Notes: generated by a model not told the origin, from the sequence alone. DNA of 64,000 bases from Roseovarius indicus (GCF_008728195.1 NZ_CP031598.1:2542001-2606000), one strand, 5' to 3'. Shown: positions 41,643-52,286, counted from the first letter of the stretch. A program made the numbers and translations.

Positions 41643-43429
41643 GCCTGACCTCGACCGACAGCCCCGCGCCGGCAGGTCTGGCGCGGGTGATCTGGGCCAG
41701 CTTCGCGCTGGCCTCTGTCGTTTTTCACCTTGGGCTTGTGTTCTCGGGGCTGGTGCCGAACTTGGTCAGCCGGCCGATGCATCTTGTCTTCGTGCTGCCC
41801 TGGGTGCTGATCTGGGGACGGCAGGGCGTGTCGCTGTGGTCGGGCGTGGTGCTGACGGGGCTGGGCGTGGGGGCGGCGCTGTGGATCGTGGTCAACCGCG
41901 AGATGCTGGGGGACCAGTACGGGTTTCTCGAAGGCAATTTCCAGGTGGCGCTGGCGGCGGTGCTGGTGCTGGTGGTGCTGGAGGCGGCGCGGCGGTCGAT
42001 CGGCTGGCCGCTGCCGCTGGTGGCGGGCGTCGCGCTGCTATACGGGCTGTTCGGCCAGCATATTCCGGGGCGGTTCGGGCATTCGGGGACGCCGCTGGAA
42101 AGTTTCCTCGGGACGCTGACGATTTCCGAGGGGGCCCTCTGGGGCACGCTGACCGCCGTGTCGGTGAACGTGGTGGCGGTGTTCGTGATCTTCGGTGCGG
42201 TGCTGAACGCGGGCGAGGCGGGGCAGGGCTTCATGAACGTGGCCTCGGCCGCGGCCGGGCGGCTGCGGGGCGGTGCGGCGAAGGTGTCGGTGCTGTCCTC
42301 GGCGCTGTTCGGGTCGATCTCCGGCTCGGCCTCGGCCAACGTGGCCTCGACCGGCGCGATCACGCTGCCGGCGATGGACCGGCTGGGGTATCCCAAGCGG
42401 ATTGCCGGCGCGGTGGAGGCGGTGGCCTCGTCGGGCGGGCAGATCATGCCGCCGCTGATGGGGGCCGGGGCCTTCGTGATGGTCGAGCTGACGGGGATGC
42501 CCTACACGGGCATCATGGCAGCGGCGACGCTGCCGGCGCTTCTGTATTTCTGGGCGGTGTGGATCGGGATCGACGGCTATGCGCGGCGGTTCGACCTGCG
42601 GGGTCTCAGGGCCGAGGACAGGCCGGCGCGGCGCGACGTGGTGGTGACCTCGGCCTTTTTCCTCGTGCCGTTCTTCATCCTGCTCTGGGGCATGTTCGGC
42701 CTTGGGGTGACGCCGCAATACGCCGCGTCGCTTTCGGTGTTCGCGGGGATTGCGCTGCTGCTGACCGGGAACGACCTGAAGCTTGATCTGAAGCGCTTTT
42801 TCGACCGGGCCGAGACGGCGGTGCTGACGGCCGGGCGGCAGGTGGCGCTGATCGGGTCGATCATCTTCTGCGCGTCGCTGGTGATCGGGGTGCTGGGGGT
42901 GACCGGCTTGGGCGTCAAGATCACCTCGCTGATCCTGTCGGCCTCGGGCGGGATGCTGTGGCCGTCGCTGCTTCTCACGGCGTTTGCCTGCCTGATCCTG
43001 GGGATGGAGGTGCCGACGACGGCGGCCTACGTCATCTGCGTGTCGGTGGCCGGGCCCGCGCTGATCGAGCTGGGGATGGACCCGCTTCAGGCGCATCTCT
43101 TCGTCTTCTGGTATGCGCTGTTGTCGACGATCACGCCGCCGGTCTGCGGGGCGGTCTTCATCGCGGCTGGGATGATCGGAGAGAACTGGCTGCGCGTGGC
43201 GCTGACGGCGATGACGCTGGGCGTGGGGCTCTACCTGATTCCGCTGGGGATGGTGGCGGCGCCGCAGGTGACCCAGATGATTGAGACGCCGGTCATGGCG
43301 ATCGTGGCGGCGCTGAAGATCGGGGCCGGGCTGGCGGCGATCAGCTTTGCGCTGGTGCGGCGGAAGAGCCTGGCATTGCGCGGCGCGGCGATGGCCGCGG
43401 GTGCGGTGTTGGTGTTGTGGCCGTTGTGA
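41639..43429 (+). CDS. Fused TRAP transporter permease (DctQM type, TAXI partner)
   Basis: 596-aa membrane protein with about 15 hydrophobic segments. The N-terminal part replaces the small DctQ subunit; the rest is a DctM-like permease (SSALFGSISGSASANVASTGAITLPAMDRLGYP; later EVPTTAAYVICVSVAGPAL). Such fused permeases pair with TAXI receptors. Start is GTG, overlapping the receptor stop (GTGA). It forms a sodium- or proton-driven secondary uptake system with the preceding gene. Confidence 0.93.
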   Translation: MSLTSTDSPAPAGLARVIWASFALASVVFHLGLVFSGLVPNLVSRPMHLVFVLPWVLIWGRQGVSLWSGVVLTGLGVGAALWIVVNREMLGDQYGFLEGNFQVALAAVLVLVVLEAARRSIGWPLPLVAGVALLYGLFGQHIPGRFGHSGTPLESFLGTLTISEGALWGTLTAVSVNVVAVFVIFGAVLNAGEAGQGFMNVASAAAGRLRGGAAKVSVLSSALFGSISGSASANVASTGAITLPAMDRLGYPKRIAGAVEAVASSGGQIMPPLMGAGAFVMVELTGMPYTGIMAAATLPALLYFWAVWIGIDGYARRFDLRGLRAEDRPARRDVVVTSAFFLVPFFILLWGMFGLGVTPQYAASLSVFAGIALLLTGNDLKLDLKRFFDRAETAVLTAGRQVALIGSIIFCASLVIGVLGVTGLGVKITSLILSASGGMLWPSLLLTAFACLILGMEVPTTAAYVICVSVAGPALIELGMDPLQAHLFVFWYALLSTITPPVCGAVFIAAGMIGENWLRVALTAMTLGVGLYLIPLGMVAAPQVTQMIETPVMAIVAALKIGAGLAAISFALVRRKSLALRGAAMAAGAVLVLWPL

Positions 43430-43441
43430 CGGGACGGGTGC

Positions 43442-43455
43442 CGGGCTGAAGCCCG
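43442..43455. repeat. Short palindrome (CGGGCT-GA-AGCCCG)
   Basis: A 6-bp hairpin followed by ACCTACG, resembling the arrangement at 4985-5002. In the convergent gap between the TRAP permease and grxD; may help end transcripts. Confidence 0.4.
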
Positions 43456-43481
43456 ACCTACGATTGGCTCCTGCGCCCTGT

Positions 43482-43530
43482 GCTTCTTCTGGCGAAAAAT
43501 ATCCCGGGGGCGTGGGGGCAGCGCCCCCAC
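43482..43530. repeat. Short dispersed repeat with GTGGGGGC hairpin, copy 2
   Basis: A second copy of the repeat at 20541: GCTTCTTCTGGCGAAAAATA, TCCCGGGGG, then GTGGGGGC-AGC-GCCCCCAC (43512-43530). It lies between convergent genes and might act as a bidirectional stop, but no T-run is present. Confidence 0.7.
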
Positions 43531-43543
43531 TCCGATGCCTGAA

Positions 43544-43906
43544 TTACGCGTTGGCTTCGCGGATCTTTTCGGCGGCGTCCTTGTCGTAGGAGACGCCGGA
43601 TTTCTCGAAAAGCTGGTCGAGCTCGCCCGAGAGGGTCATCTCGGTGATGATGTCGCAGCCGCCGACGAATTCGCCCTTCACGTAGAGCTGGGGAATGGTC
43701 GGCCAGTCGGAGTAATCCTTGATGCCCTGGCGGATCGTGTCATCGGAGAGCACGTTCACGTCGGTGAACTCGACACCCATGTAGTTGAGCACGCCGGCCA
43801 CGCGGCTGGAAAACCCGCATTGCGGCATGGTCTTGGTGCCTTTCATGTAGAGCACCACGTCATTGGCTTTGACGGTTTCGTCGATCTGGGTCTTTGCGTC
43901 AGTCAT
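43544..43906 (-). CDS. grxD: Monothiol glutaredoxin (GrxD/Grx4 type)
   Basis: 120-aa iron-sulfur carrier. The CGFS active site is at Cys30 (MPQCGFSSR), followed by WPTIPQLYVKGEFVGGCDI with the glutathione-binding Thr-Ile-Pro. It works with BolA in cluster transfer. Start ATG 43906; the preceding small membrane gene overlaps it by 8 bases. bolA lies 323 bases further upstream on the same strand. Confidence 0.95.
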   Translation of the reverse strand: MTDAKTQIDETVKANDVVLYMKGTKTMPQCGFSSRVAGVLNYMGVEFTDVNVLSDDTIRQGIKDYSDWPTIPQLYVKGEFVGGCDIITEMTLSGELDQLFEKSGVSYDKDAAEKIREANA

Positions 43907-44186
43907 TGCGGCGTTCCTGTTCGTTGTCTTGGTCGGGCAGGGCGCTGTCGGCGTCCTCCTCGGGTGGTGGTTCGTAGCTTGGCGCATCCTCGTTGATCGG
44001 AAAGTTGCTACGCTTGTTCTCCGATGGACCGTATAGCCACCAGCGCCGGAATTCCATCCATGCCGCCCACACGAAGATCACGATGAAGGGCGTCAGGATC
44101 AGGATGGCGGCCGGATGCACGTCGATCCCGGGCAGTTTCTCTACGTCGAGGCAATCGACGATGTCGTCTATTTCACAAGTGGCCAT
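43899..44186 (-). CDS. Small single-pass membrane protein between bolA and grxD
   Basis: 95-aa protein with one hydrophobic segment at about 25-45 (HPAAILILTPFIVIFVWAAW) and a charged, Pro/Glu/Asp-rich tail (PINEDAPSYEPPPEEDADS). The N-terminal part has two Cys (MATCEIDDIVDCL). The frame overlaps grxD by 8 bases, and start ATG 44186 is 43 bases after bolA. Not recognised; its place inside a BolA/Grx unit suggests it belongs to that system. Confidence 0.7.
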   Translation of the reverse strand: MATCEIDDIVDCLDVEKLPGIDVHPAAILILTPFIVIFVWAAWMEFRRWWLYGPSENKRSNFPINEDAPSYEPPPEEDADSALPDQDNEQERRND

Positions 44187-44229
44187 TGAGCGCCTCAGGT
44201 CAAGTGTGGCCCCCGGCGAAAGGTTTGTG

Positions 44230-44472
44230 TCAGGCCGGCGCCTTGGTGGTCAGCGCCAGCGCGTGCAGATCGCCGTCGGGGCCATCCATCTTGCCCTTGA
44301 GCGCCGCGTAGACGGCGCGTTGCTGCTGCACGCGGTTCATGTCCTTGAAGGAGGCGTCGATGACTTCGGCGGCGTAGTGGTTGCCGTCTCCCGCAAGGTC
44401 GGTGATCGTGATCTGTGCGTCCGGAAATGACTTGCGGATCAGATCTTCGATTTCCTGGGCTTGCATTGCCAT
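44230..44472 (-). CDS. bolA: BolA family protein
   Basis: 80-aa BolA protein: I..SFPDAQITITDLAGDGNHYAAEVIDASF, then MNRVQQQRAVYAALKGKM. It has the conserved C-terminal His (DLHALAL) that ligates a cluster with monothiol glutaredoxin. Two in-frame ATGs (44472, 44466) are close; the first is used. Gene order bolA, small membrane protein, grxD is on the minus strand downstream of purL and the sulfotransferase gene. Confidence 0.95.
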   Translation of the reverse strand: MAMQAQEIEDLIRKSFPDAQITITDLAGDGNHYAAEVIDASFKDMNRVQQQRAVYAALKGKMDGPDGDLHALALTTKAPA

Positions 44473-44528
44473 TCGCGGATTCCCCCTTGCTAGCTTTGCC
44501 TCAGACTTATGACGGTTTGGGGTGGCGT

Positions 44529-45443
44529 TCAAGCGTCGGAAGTGGAGGGCTGCGGGCTGTCGGGGGTGACGAGGTCGACATGGGGCCTGGCGGCCAGGTT
44601 GGCGAGATCGGCCTGGTAGGCGTTGGCCATGGCGGCGTGGTCGGCCGGTTTCCACGGGTCTAGGCCGGGGGCGCCGTCTTTCTTGGGAAAGCGTTTGCGG
44701 GCGGCGAGGACGGCGTCCTTGTCGGGGGCGGTTTCACGGGCAAGCCAGTCGGCGGCTTCGGCCGAGAGGCCCGGGCGCATGATGCGCTTGACGGGGGTGA
44801 CCTGTGCGGCGGCGTCGGGGCCGAGGAGGCGCGCGGCGAGTTGCGGGAAGAGGGCCGGGTAGTCCTCGTAGCGCCAGACGATCATGCGGGCTTGCGGGCT
44901 TGTCTCGTGCAGGCGGTCGGCGAGCGCGGCCCAGCTGAGGGCGAGCGGATCGATGTTCTTGATGAAGCGGCGGAAGGGTTCGTAGGGGCCGTGGTGGAGG
45001 CTTTCGCTCCAGCAGGACGGCAGGAAGGTGGCGGGGCTGCGGATGGCGAGGCCGATCTCGATATCGTGATCGGGGAAGAGGGCGAGGATGCGGCCGAGCC
45101 GGTGGTGGGCCCAGGGGTAGAGGCGGGTCTTGCGCATCAGCATCTTGCGGTCGGTGCTGCCGAGGATGTTCTCGTCCATCAGGATGACGGTGCCCGCCTC
45201 GCCTGCGTGGAGCGGCAGGAAGGCCGCGCCGGCGCCGTGGCCGATTTCGGGGGAGATGCCGTCGCGCACCAGTGCCGAGACGGGCGTGAGGTCGGCGCGG
45301 ACGGTCTTGGGGGGCACGATTGCCACGCCATGGGCGGCGAGAGCCGCCTCTGCGTCGAGAAGGCTTTGCTGCAGGTGGCTCGACGCGGTTTTATGCGCGC
45401 CCACCAGGAAGACAAGCCTGCGGCGGGCGGGCGCGGCCGTCAC
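44529..45443 (-). CDS. Sulfotransferase-like protein
   Basis: 304-aa protein with a 5'-phosphosulfate-type P-loop (LVFLVGAHKTASSHLQQSL) near residue 10 and a later MIVWRYEDYP, resembling bacterial sulfotransferase-family proteins of roseobacters often found as singletons. Substrate unknown; whether PAPS-binding residues are all present is uncertain. GTG at 45443, 4 bases past the purL stop, was chosen as the start. Tightly linked to purL. Confidence 0.75.
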   Translation of the reverse strand: MTAAPARRRLVFLVGAHKTASSHLQQSLLDAEAALAAHGVAIVPPKTVRADLTPVSALVRDGISPEIGHGAGAAFLPLHAGEAGTVILMDENILGSTDRKMLMRKTRLYPWAHHRLGRILALFPDHDIEIGLAIRSPATFLPSCWSESLHHGPYEPFRRFIKNIDPLALSWAALADRLHETSPQARMIVWRYEDYPALFPQLAARLLGPDAAAQVTPVKRIMRPGLSAEAADWLARETAPDKDAVLAARKRFPKKDGAPGLDPWKPADHAAMANAYQADLANLAARPHVDLVTPDSPQPSTSDA

Positions 45444-45447
45444 GGGA

Positions 45448-47613
<2,166 letters not shown>

Positions 47614-47707
47614 TGCTCGTCAATCCCCTCGGGTGGTCCGCCTTGGCGCCTCTTTAGGACATCCGTGCGCCGGGGAAAAGGGGCTGGTTCGGGGCAATGG
47701 GCGAAGG

Positions 47708-47737
47708 AAAACCGGGCCGCAGCCTGTGCGGCCCGGT
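47708..47737 (-). terminator. Terminator after PRC-barrel gene 1
   Basis: ACCGGGCCGC, 7-base loop, GCGGCCCGGT: a perfect 10-bp stem 13 bases past the stop, followed by TTT on the minus strand (T-run of four counting the stem end). Confidence 0.75.
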
Positions 47738-47750
47738 GTAGAAGGCTGGC

Positions 47751-48524
47751 TTAGTTGGTCGCGGTCGCTTCGACCTGTGCCGCAATGCGGGTTTGCAGCT
47801 GTGCCAGGGTCATGCCGTAGGTCAGTTCGCCATCGGCACGATCGGTGAGATCCTGCGCTTCGACGGCGACTTGCGCGACGGGCGAGCCGATGCTGTCGGA
47901 GAGATCGATGATGGCCTGGGTGCTGCCATCCTTCTCGTCGACGCGGGTGCCGGTGACTTCGCCGATGATCTCGCCATCCGACGACATCACGGTCGCGCCG
48001 GTGCTGACCGTCTGGTTCAGCTCGCCGCTCGATTCGGTGCCGGTCGCGGCCGAGGCGCTGGCGCTGCTTGCATCGTCGCCGGTGCTTGCGCTGCTGTCAG
48101 CGGTGTCGGAGCTGTCGCTGTCCGACGACGCGCCGCTGTCGGCGGTTTCGCTGCTGTCGCTGTCGGCGCCGGCGGCCGCGTCTGCGCTTGCGTCGGCATC
48201 TGCGCCGACGGATGCGCCCGTGTCGCTGCCGGCGCTTGCGTCTGCGCTGGCGTCAGCGTCGGCCGAGGCGCCGGCATCGGCGGTATCGGTGTCTGCACCG
48301 GCATCTGCGCCTGCATCGACATCTGCACCGACGCTTGCGCCATCGGTACCCACGTCGGCCCCGACATCTGCGCCGACGCTGGCGCCGGCATCAGCGCCAA
48401 CACCGCCAACGCCTGCGTCTGCGCCAACGCCCGCTTCGGCGGATCCGCCGACGCTTTGCGCGTATCCCGGAAGGGCCAGGGTTGTGGCCAGTGCAGTCGT
48501 CAGTGCGAGTGTCTTGAGTTTCAT
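47751..48524 (-). CDS. Secreted Ala/Asp/Ser-rich PRC-barrel-like protein
   Basis: 257-aa exported protein. Signal peptide about 1-22 (LALPGYAQS). Residues about 24-170 are low complexity, Ala, Asp, Gly and Ser only, very acidic, with runs such as GADVGADVGTDGASVGADVD. Residues about 170-235 are a PRC-barrel-like beta module (TGATVMSSDGEIIGEVTGTRVD). Start 48524 follows AAAGGTGAG. It may be a surface or periplasmic acidic protein, perhaps calcium-binding, with no known function. Confidence 0.82.
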   Translation of the reverse strand: MKLKTLALTTALATTLALPGYAQSVGGSAEAGVGADAGVGGVGADAGASVGADVGADVGTDGASVGADVDAGADAGADTDTADAGASADADASADASAGSDTGASVGADADASADAAAGADSDSSETADSGASSDSDSSDTADSSASTGDDASSASASAATGTESSGELNQTVSTGATVMSSDGEIIGEVTGTRVDEKDGSTQAIIDLSDSIGSPVAQVAVEAQDLTDRADGELTYGMTLAQLQTRIAAQVEATATN

Positions 48525-48834
48525 TGTGCTCACCTTTCTACTTGTGACTTCACGGGCCATGGGGGCGACCCGGAGGACGTGGCTGGAACGTGGGGAGGGA
48601 TGGAAAAGTTCCAAGAAATCTGCGCGGACCCTGCTTTGGGAGAGCGGGAAACGGCCTGTTCCAGGGGATCGGGCGGCGGCCGGCCGCGCATCGGTGGCGG
48701 CTTTGAAACTCTTTCGCCGTGGCGGCGTGACTGGGTGGGCTGGGTTAGTGAAGTTCGGGCGCCAAGCCGTTGTTGGACAAAAAATGCGGCCCGGAGGCTC
48801 CGAGCCGCATTTCCGTTCGTGGGGGCCGGAAGAG
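48525..48834. other. Intergenic region between the two PRC-barrel genes
   Basis: 310 bases with no gene. It holds the terminator of the upstream PRC-barrel gene (48776-48812) and presumably the promoter of gene 1. Nothing else is recognised. Confidence 0.7.
48776..48812 (-). terminator. Terminator after PRC-barrel gene 2
   Basis: AAATGCGGC and GCCGCATTT pair (9 bp) around a small inner CGG/CCG stem; on the minus strand the hairpin is followed by a T-run (six Ts including stem bases). About 23 bases past the stop. Confidence 0.8.
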
Positions 48835-49383
48835 TTAGCCGCCCAGAACTTCCTGAAGGTGTTCACGGAGGTGATCGTTGCCCGAGTGATATTCGAGCGC
48901 GTCACCTTCCTCGACCACTTGCAGCGTGGCGACGGGGAAGGCCAGCATCGGCGCCGGCAGGCCGGCCTCTTCGCTGACATCGACGATCACGATGGCGCCT
49001 TCCTCGGCATCGTCACGGGTGGAGGCGACGGCGCCGATGGTCTCGCCCGTCACGGAATAGACCGGCGTGCCGGCTGCGGCGGCGTTGAGGATGTTTTCCG
49101 GCTCGGTCAGGGCGGTGTCACCGGGCTCGTTCGGGGCCAGCTCGTCGTTGACGCCTTGTTCGCTGGCGTCGCGTTCGGGGCCGACGGTCACGACCTGGTC
49201 GCCATTGATCTCGTAGGAATCGGTGTCGACCTGGGCGGTTTCATCCATGCCGGTGCCGGCATCGACCTCGGCGGCGTTTTCCATCGTGTGGCCCTTTTCC
49301 TCGATCGCATCGTCGGCGGCGAAGGCGCTCAGGGCGGTGGCGCTGGTCAGGACGGTGGCGAGGGCGAGTTTGTGGAAGGTCAT
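48835..49383 (-). CDS. Secreted PRC-barrel domain protein
   Basis: 182-aa exported protein: signal peptide about 1-22 (ALSAFAAD), an acidic spacer (ETAQVDTDSYEINGDQVVTVG), then a PRC-barrel domain at about 105-175 (GTPVYSVTGETIGAVASTRDD; VDVSEEAGLPAPMLAFPVATLQV). Shares the secreted-PRC architecture with the next gene on the same strand, but each has its own terminator. Shine-Dalgarno AGGAGA. Function unknown. Confidence 0.85.
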   Translation of the reverse strand: MTFHKLALATVLTSATALSAFAADDAIEEKGHTMENAAEVDAGTGMDETAQVDTDSYEINGDQVVTVGPERDASEQGVNDELAPNEPGDTALTEPENILNAAAAGTPVYSVTGETIGAVASTRDDAEEGAIVIVDVSEEAGLPAPMLAFPVATLQVVEEGDALEYHSGNDHLREHLQEVLGG

Positions 49384-49664
49384 AGGGTTGATCTCCTGTC
49401 TGTTGCGTCGTGCAGCACACGCTGCGGTGATGAAGTGGCCGGCGCTGCCGACCTTGCCGCGGACCAACCGTGCCCAGCGCACAAGGGTTCCCCTGCTGAC
49501 GCCGGGGAAGGCGCATGGGTGATGCGCCGCAGGGCGTGGAAAACAGCTATTTTTCTGGGTTTCCGGGAGTGCTCTCGGTCTCTTGACGTTTTCGTGAGCC
49601 ACGTCAGCACATCGCTCTTGACCCATCGGCACGCGCGGGTTGTTGTGCAGGCAGGAGGTCGGCG

Positions 49665-50699
49665 ATGGACATACTTGAGAACGCGTGGCGCCCGCAGGGC
49701 GGTCTGGACGAGGATGTCATGGCGGGTGTGCCGTGGCCGAGCGTGGAGGCGGGGCGCCCGGTGGAGTTGCTGGCGCGCTGCCCCGCCGCCGCGACGACGC
49801 CGCTGACCGTGCTGGACGGGTTAGGGGCGACGGTCTGGGCCAAGGACGAGCGCGGGCGCATGGGGCTGGGCAGCTTCAAGGCGCTCGGCGCGGCCTATGT
49901 GATCGGGCATGAGGCGGATGCGACCGGTGCGGAGGATATGTCGACGGCCCTCGAGGGCCGGACCTACGTGACCGCGAGCGCCGGGAACCACGGGATGTCG
50001 GTGGCCGCCGGGGCGCGGGTGTTCGGGGCGAAGGCGGTGGTCTACCTTGCCGAGACGGTGCCCGAGGGCTTTGCGCAGCGGTTGCGGGACAAGGGGGCCG
50101 AGGTTGTGCGCGAGGGGGCGGAATACGCCGCCAGCATGGCCGCCGCAGCGAATGCCGCCGAGGCGAAGGGCTGGACGCTTTTGTCGGACAGTTCCTGGCC
50201 CGGCTATGTCGATATTCCGCACCGGCTGATGGAAGGCTACCTTGCCATGGCGGCGGAGGCCGTCGAGCAATGCCCGAAGACGCCCACGCATATCTATCTT
50301 CAGGCCGGGGTTGGCGGGCTGGCCGGGGCCTGTGCCGCGTATTTTCGGGCGGTCTGGGGCGGGGCGCCGCGGATCACGGTGGTCGAGCCGGCCGCGGCGC
50401 CGGCGCTGATGGAGAGCATTCGCGCGGGCAAACCGGTGGTGACGGAGGGGCCGGTGTCGAACATGGGGCGGCTGGATTGCAAGGAACCGTCGCTGATTGC
50501 GCTGAAGGGGCTGGCGCGGGATGCCGATGCGTTCCTGACGATCACGGATGAAGAGGCCGAGGGGGTTCTGGCGGAGCTCGAGGCGCAGGATATGGCCACG
50601 ACGACGTCGGGCGCTGCCGGGATTGCCGCCGTGAAAGAGATGAACCCGGGCGCGGATGCCCGCGTGCTGACCATCATCAGCGAGGACGCCGAAGGGTGA
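49665..50699 (+). CDS. PLP-dependent lyase, diaminopropionate ammonia-lyase-like
   Basis: 344-aa fold-type II PLP enzyme. PLP lysine in LGSFKALGAAY (about residue 71); TASAGNHGMSVAAGA is the phosphate-side loop, AGVGGLAG binds PLP phosphate. Sequence is most like diaminopropionate ammonia-lyase, but it is shorter than the E. coli enzyme of about 400 aa. It could also be a related serine/threonine-type dehydratase. The M24 gene follows with a 4-base overlap. Confidence 0.82.
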   Translation: MDILENAWRPQGGLDEDVMAGVPWPSVEAGRPVELLARCPAAATTPLTVLDGLGATVWAKDERGRMGLGSFKALGAAYVIGHEADATGAEDMSTALEGRTYVTASAGNHGMSVAAGARVFGAKAVVYLAETVPEGFAQRLRDKGAEVVREGAEYAASMAAAANAAEAKGWTLLSDSSWPGYVDIPHRLMEGYLAMAAEAVEQCPKTPTHIYLQAGVGGLAGACAAYFRAVWGGAPRITVVEPAAAPALMESIRAGKPVVTEGPVSNMGRLDCKEPSLIALKGLARDADAFLTITDEEAEGVLAELEAQDMATTTSGAAGIAAVKEMNPGADARVLTIISEDAEG

Positions 50700-51826
50700 G
50701 CCGGGGCTTCCCCCAGGCGGAATACGAGGGCCGTCTGGCCCGGGCGCAGGCGCGGATGGCAGACGAGGGCCTTGGGGCGCTGTTGCTGACGACAGAGCCG
50801 GAGGTTCGGTATTTCACCGGGTACCTGACGCGCTTCTGGGAATCGCCCAGCCGGCCGTGGTTCCTGATTGTGCCTTCGAGCGGCAGGCCGATTGCCGTGA
50901 TCCCTTCGATCGGGGCGGCGTTGATGGCGAGTACGTGGATCGAGGATATCCGGACATGGGCGGCACCCGACCCCGAGGACGATGGTGTGAGCCTTCTGGC
51001 GGATGCGCTGCGCGAGGTGGGCGGGCCGGTGGGCGTGCCGTCGCACCTGGAGACGCATCTGCGGATGCCGCTGGCGGATTTTGCGCGGGTTCAGCGGTTG
51101 GCGGGGCTTGAGTTCACCGATGACAGGCGGATCGTCGCGGATCTGAGGGCGATCAAGTCGGAGGCGGAGATCGCGAAGATCGCGGACAGCTGCGGGATTG
51201 CGGCGAGGGCGTTCGCCCGGATGGGTGAGATTTCCGGGCCGGGGGTGCCCTTGGCGCAGGTGTTCCGGGATTTTCAGCGGCTGTTGCTGGAGGAGGGGGC
51301 CGATTGGGTGCCCTACCTGGCGGGCGGGGCCGGGCCGGAGGGCTATGCCGACGTGATTTCGCCCGCGACGGAGGTGCCGCTGGCGGTGGGCGATATCCTG
51401 ATGCTGGATACCGGGGCGGTGCGGGACGGGTATTTCTGCGATTACGACCGGAATTTCGCGATTGGTCGGGCGTCGGAAGGGCAGCAGGCGGCCCATGCGC
51501 GGCTGATCGAGGCGACGCAGGCCGGGCTGGAGGCGGCCCGGGCCGGGGTGCGGGCCGATGAGGTCTGGCAGGCGATGGCGGCCATCGTGGGCGGCGGAGA
51601 GGGCGCCGGGCGGCTGGGGCATGGGCTGGGGATGCAGTTGACCGAGGGGCTGTCGCTGACGGCGAAGGACCGGACGGTCTTGCAGCCGGGTATGGTGATC
51701 ACGCTGGAGCCGGGGGTGGAAACGGCGCCGGGGCGGATCATGGTGCATGAAGAGAATATCGTGATCACCGAGGGCGCGCCGCGGGTCTTGTCGCCGCTCT
51801 CGGGGCCGGACTTGCCGGTTATCTGA
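50696..51826 (+). CDS. M24 family metallopeptidase (Xaa-Pro/DoeA-like)
   Basis: 376-aa pita-bread hydrolase. Metal ligands: Asp in MLDTGAV, Asp in CDYDRNF, His in LGHGLGM, Glu in TLEPGVET and Glu in VHEENIV. The N-terminal creatinase-like domain is present. Close relatives include Xaa-Pro aminopeptidases and ectoine hydrolase DoeA. GTG start overlaps the lyase stop (GTGA). Its coupling to a diamino-acid lyase suggests a small catabolic module. Ends overlapping the convergent GNAT gene by 8 bases. Confidence 0.87.
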   Translation: MSRGFPQAEYEGRLARAQARMADEGLGALLLTTEPEVRYFTGYLTRFWESPSRPWFLIVPSSGRPIAVIPSIGAALMASTWIEDIRTWAAPDPEDDGVSLLADALREVGGPVGVPSHLETHLRMPLADFARVQRLAGLEFTDDRRIVADLRAIKSEAEIAKIADSCGIAARAFARMGEISGPGVPLAQVFRDFQRLLLEEGADWVPYLAGGAGPEGYADVISPATEVPLAVGDILMLDTGAVRDGYFCDYDRNFAIGRASEGQQAAHARLIEATQAGLEAARAGVRADEVWQAMAAIVGGGEGAGRLGHGLGMQLTEGLSLTAKDRTVLQPGMVITLEPGVETAPGRIMVHEENIVITEGAPRVLSPLSGPDLPVI

Positions 51827-52286
51827 GGGCGTAGCGCAGGAGGGGCAGGCGGCGGCCGGGGATGGAGCCCGAGGGCGCGCTGCCGGCCATCCTTGCGCCC
51901 ATGCGCTGGTAGAAGGGCACGGCCTCGGGGTCGGCCTCGATCCGCAGTTCGGCGGCGTCAAGCTTGCGGGCCTCGGCCACGCACCAGTCGAAAAGCTGTC
52001 GGCCGACGCCGGTGCCCATGTGCGGCGGGTCGACGAAAAGTTTCCAGATCTCGGCCCCGTTCTCTTCCGGCTTGACTTGGGCCACACCGGCCAGCCCCCC
52101 GTCGCGCCAGGCGGCTGTCAGCGCCGAGGTCTCGATGTCGTGGTCGGTCAGGGTCAGTTCGTCCCGGCAGGCCGCCATGAAAACGGCGTCATACCCCCAG
52201 TACGCCTTGGAGCGCAGGCAGAGGGCTGACATCTCCGGAAGGTCGGCGGCAGAGGGCGATGACAGCGTGATGGGCATGATGCTCAT
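51819..52286 (-). CDS. GNAT family acetyltransferase
   Basis: 155-aa N-acetyltransferase: LAGVAQVKPEENGAEIWKLFVDPPHMGTGVGRQLFDWCV carries the acetyl-CoA loop (motif A, MGTGVGR), then LRIEADPEAVPFYQRMGA is motif B. Substrate unknown. Convergent with the M24 gene, sharing 8 bases at the 3' ends. A terminator upstream (52304) separates it from the LysR gene. Confidence 0.88.
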   Translation of the reverse strand: MSIMPITLSSPSAADLPEMSALCLRSKAYWGYDAVFMAACRDELTLTDHDIETSALTAAWRDGGLAGVAQVKPEENGAEIWKLFVDPPHMGTGVGRQLFDWCVAEARKLDAAELRIEADPEAVPFYQRMGARMAGSAPSGSIPGRRLPLLRYALR

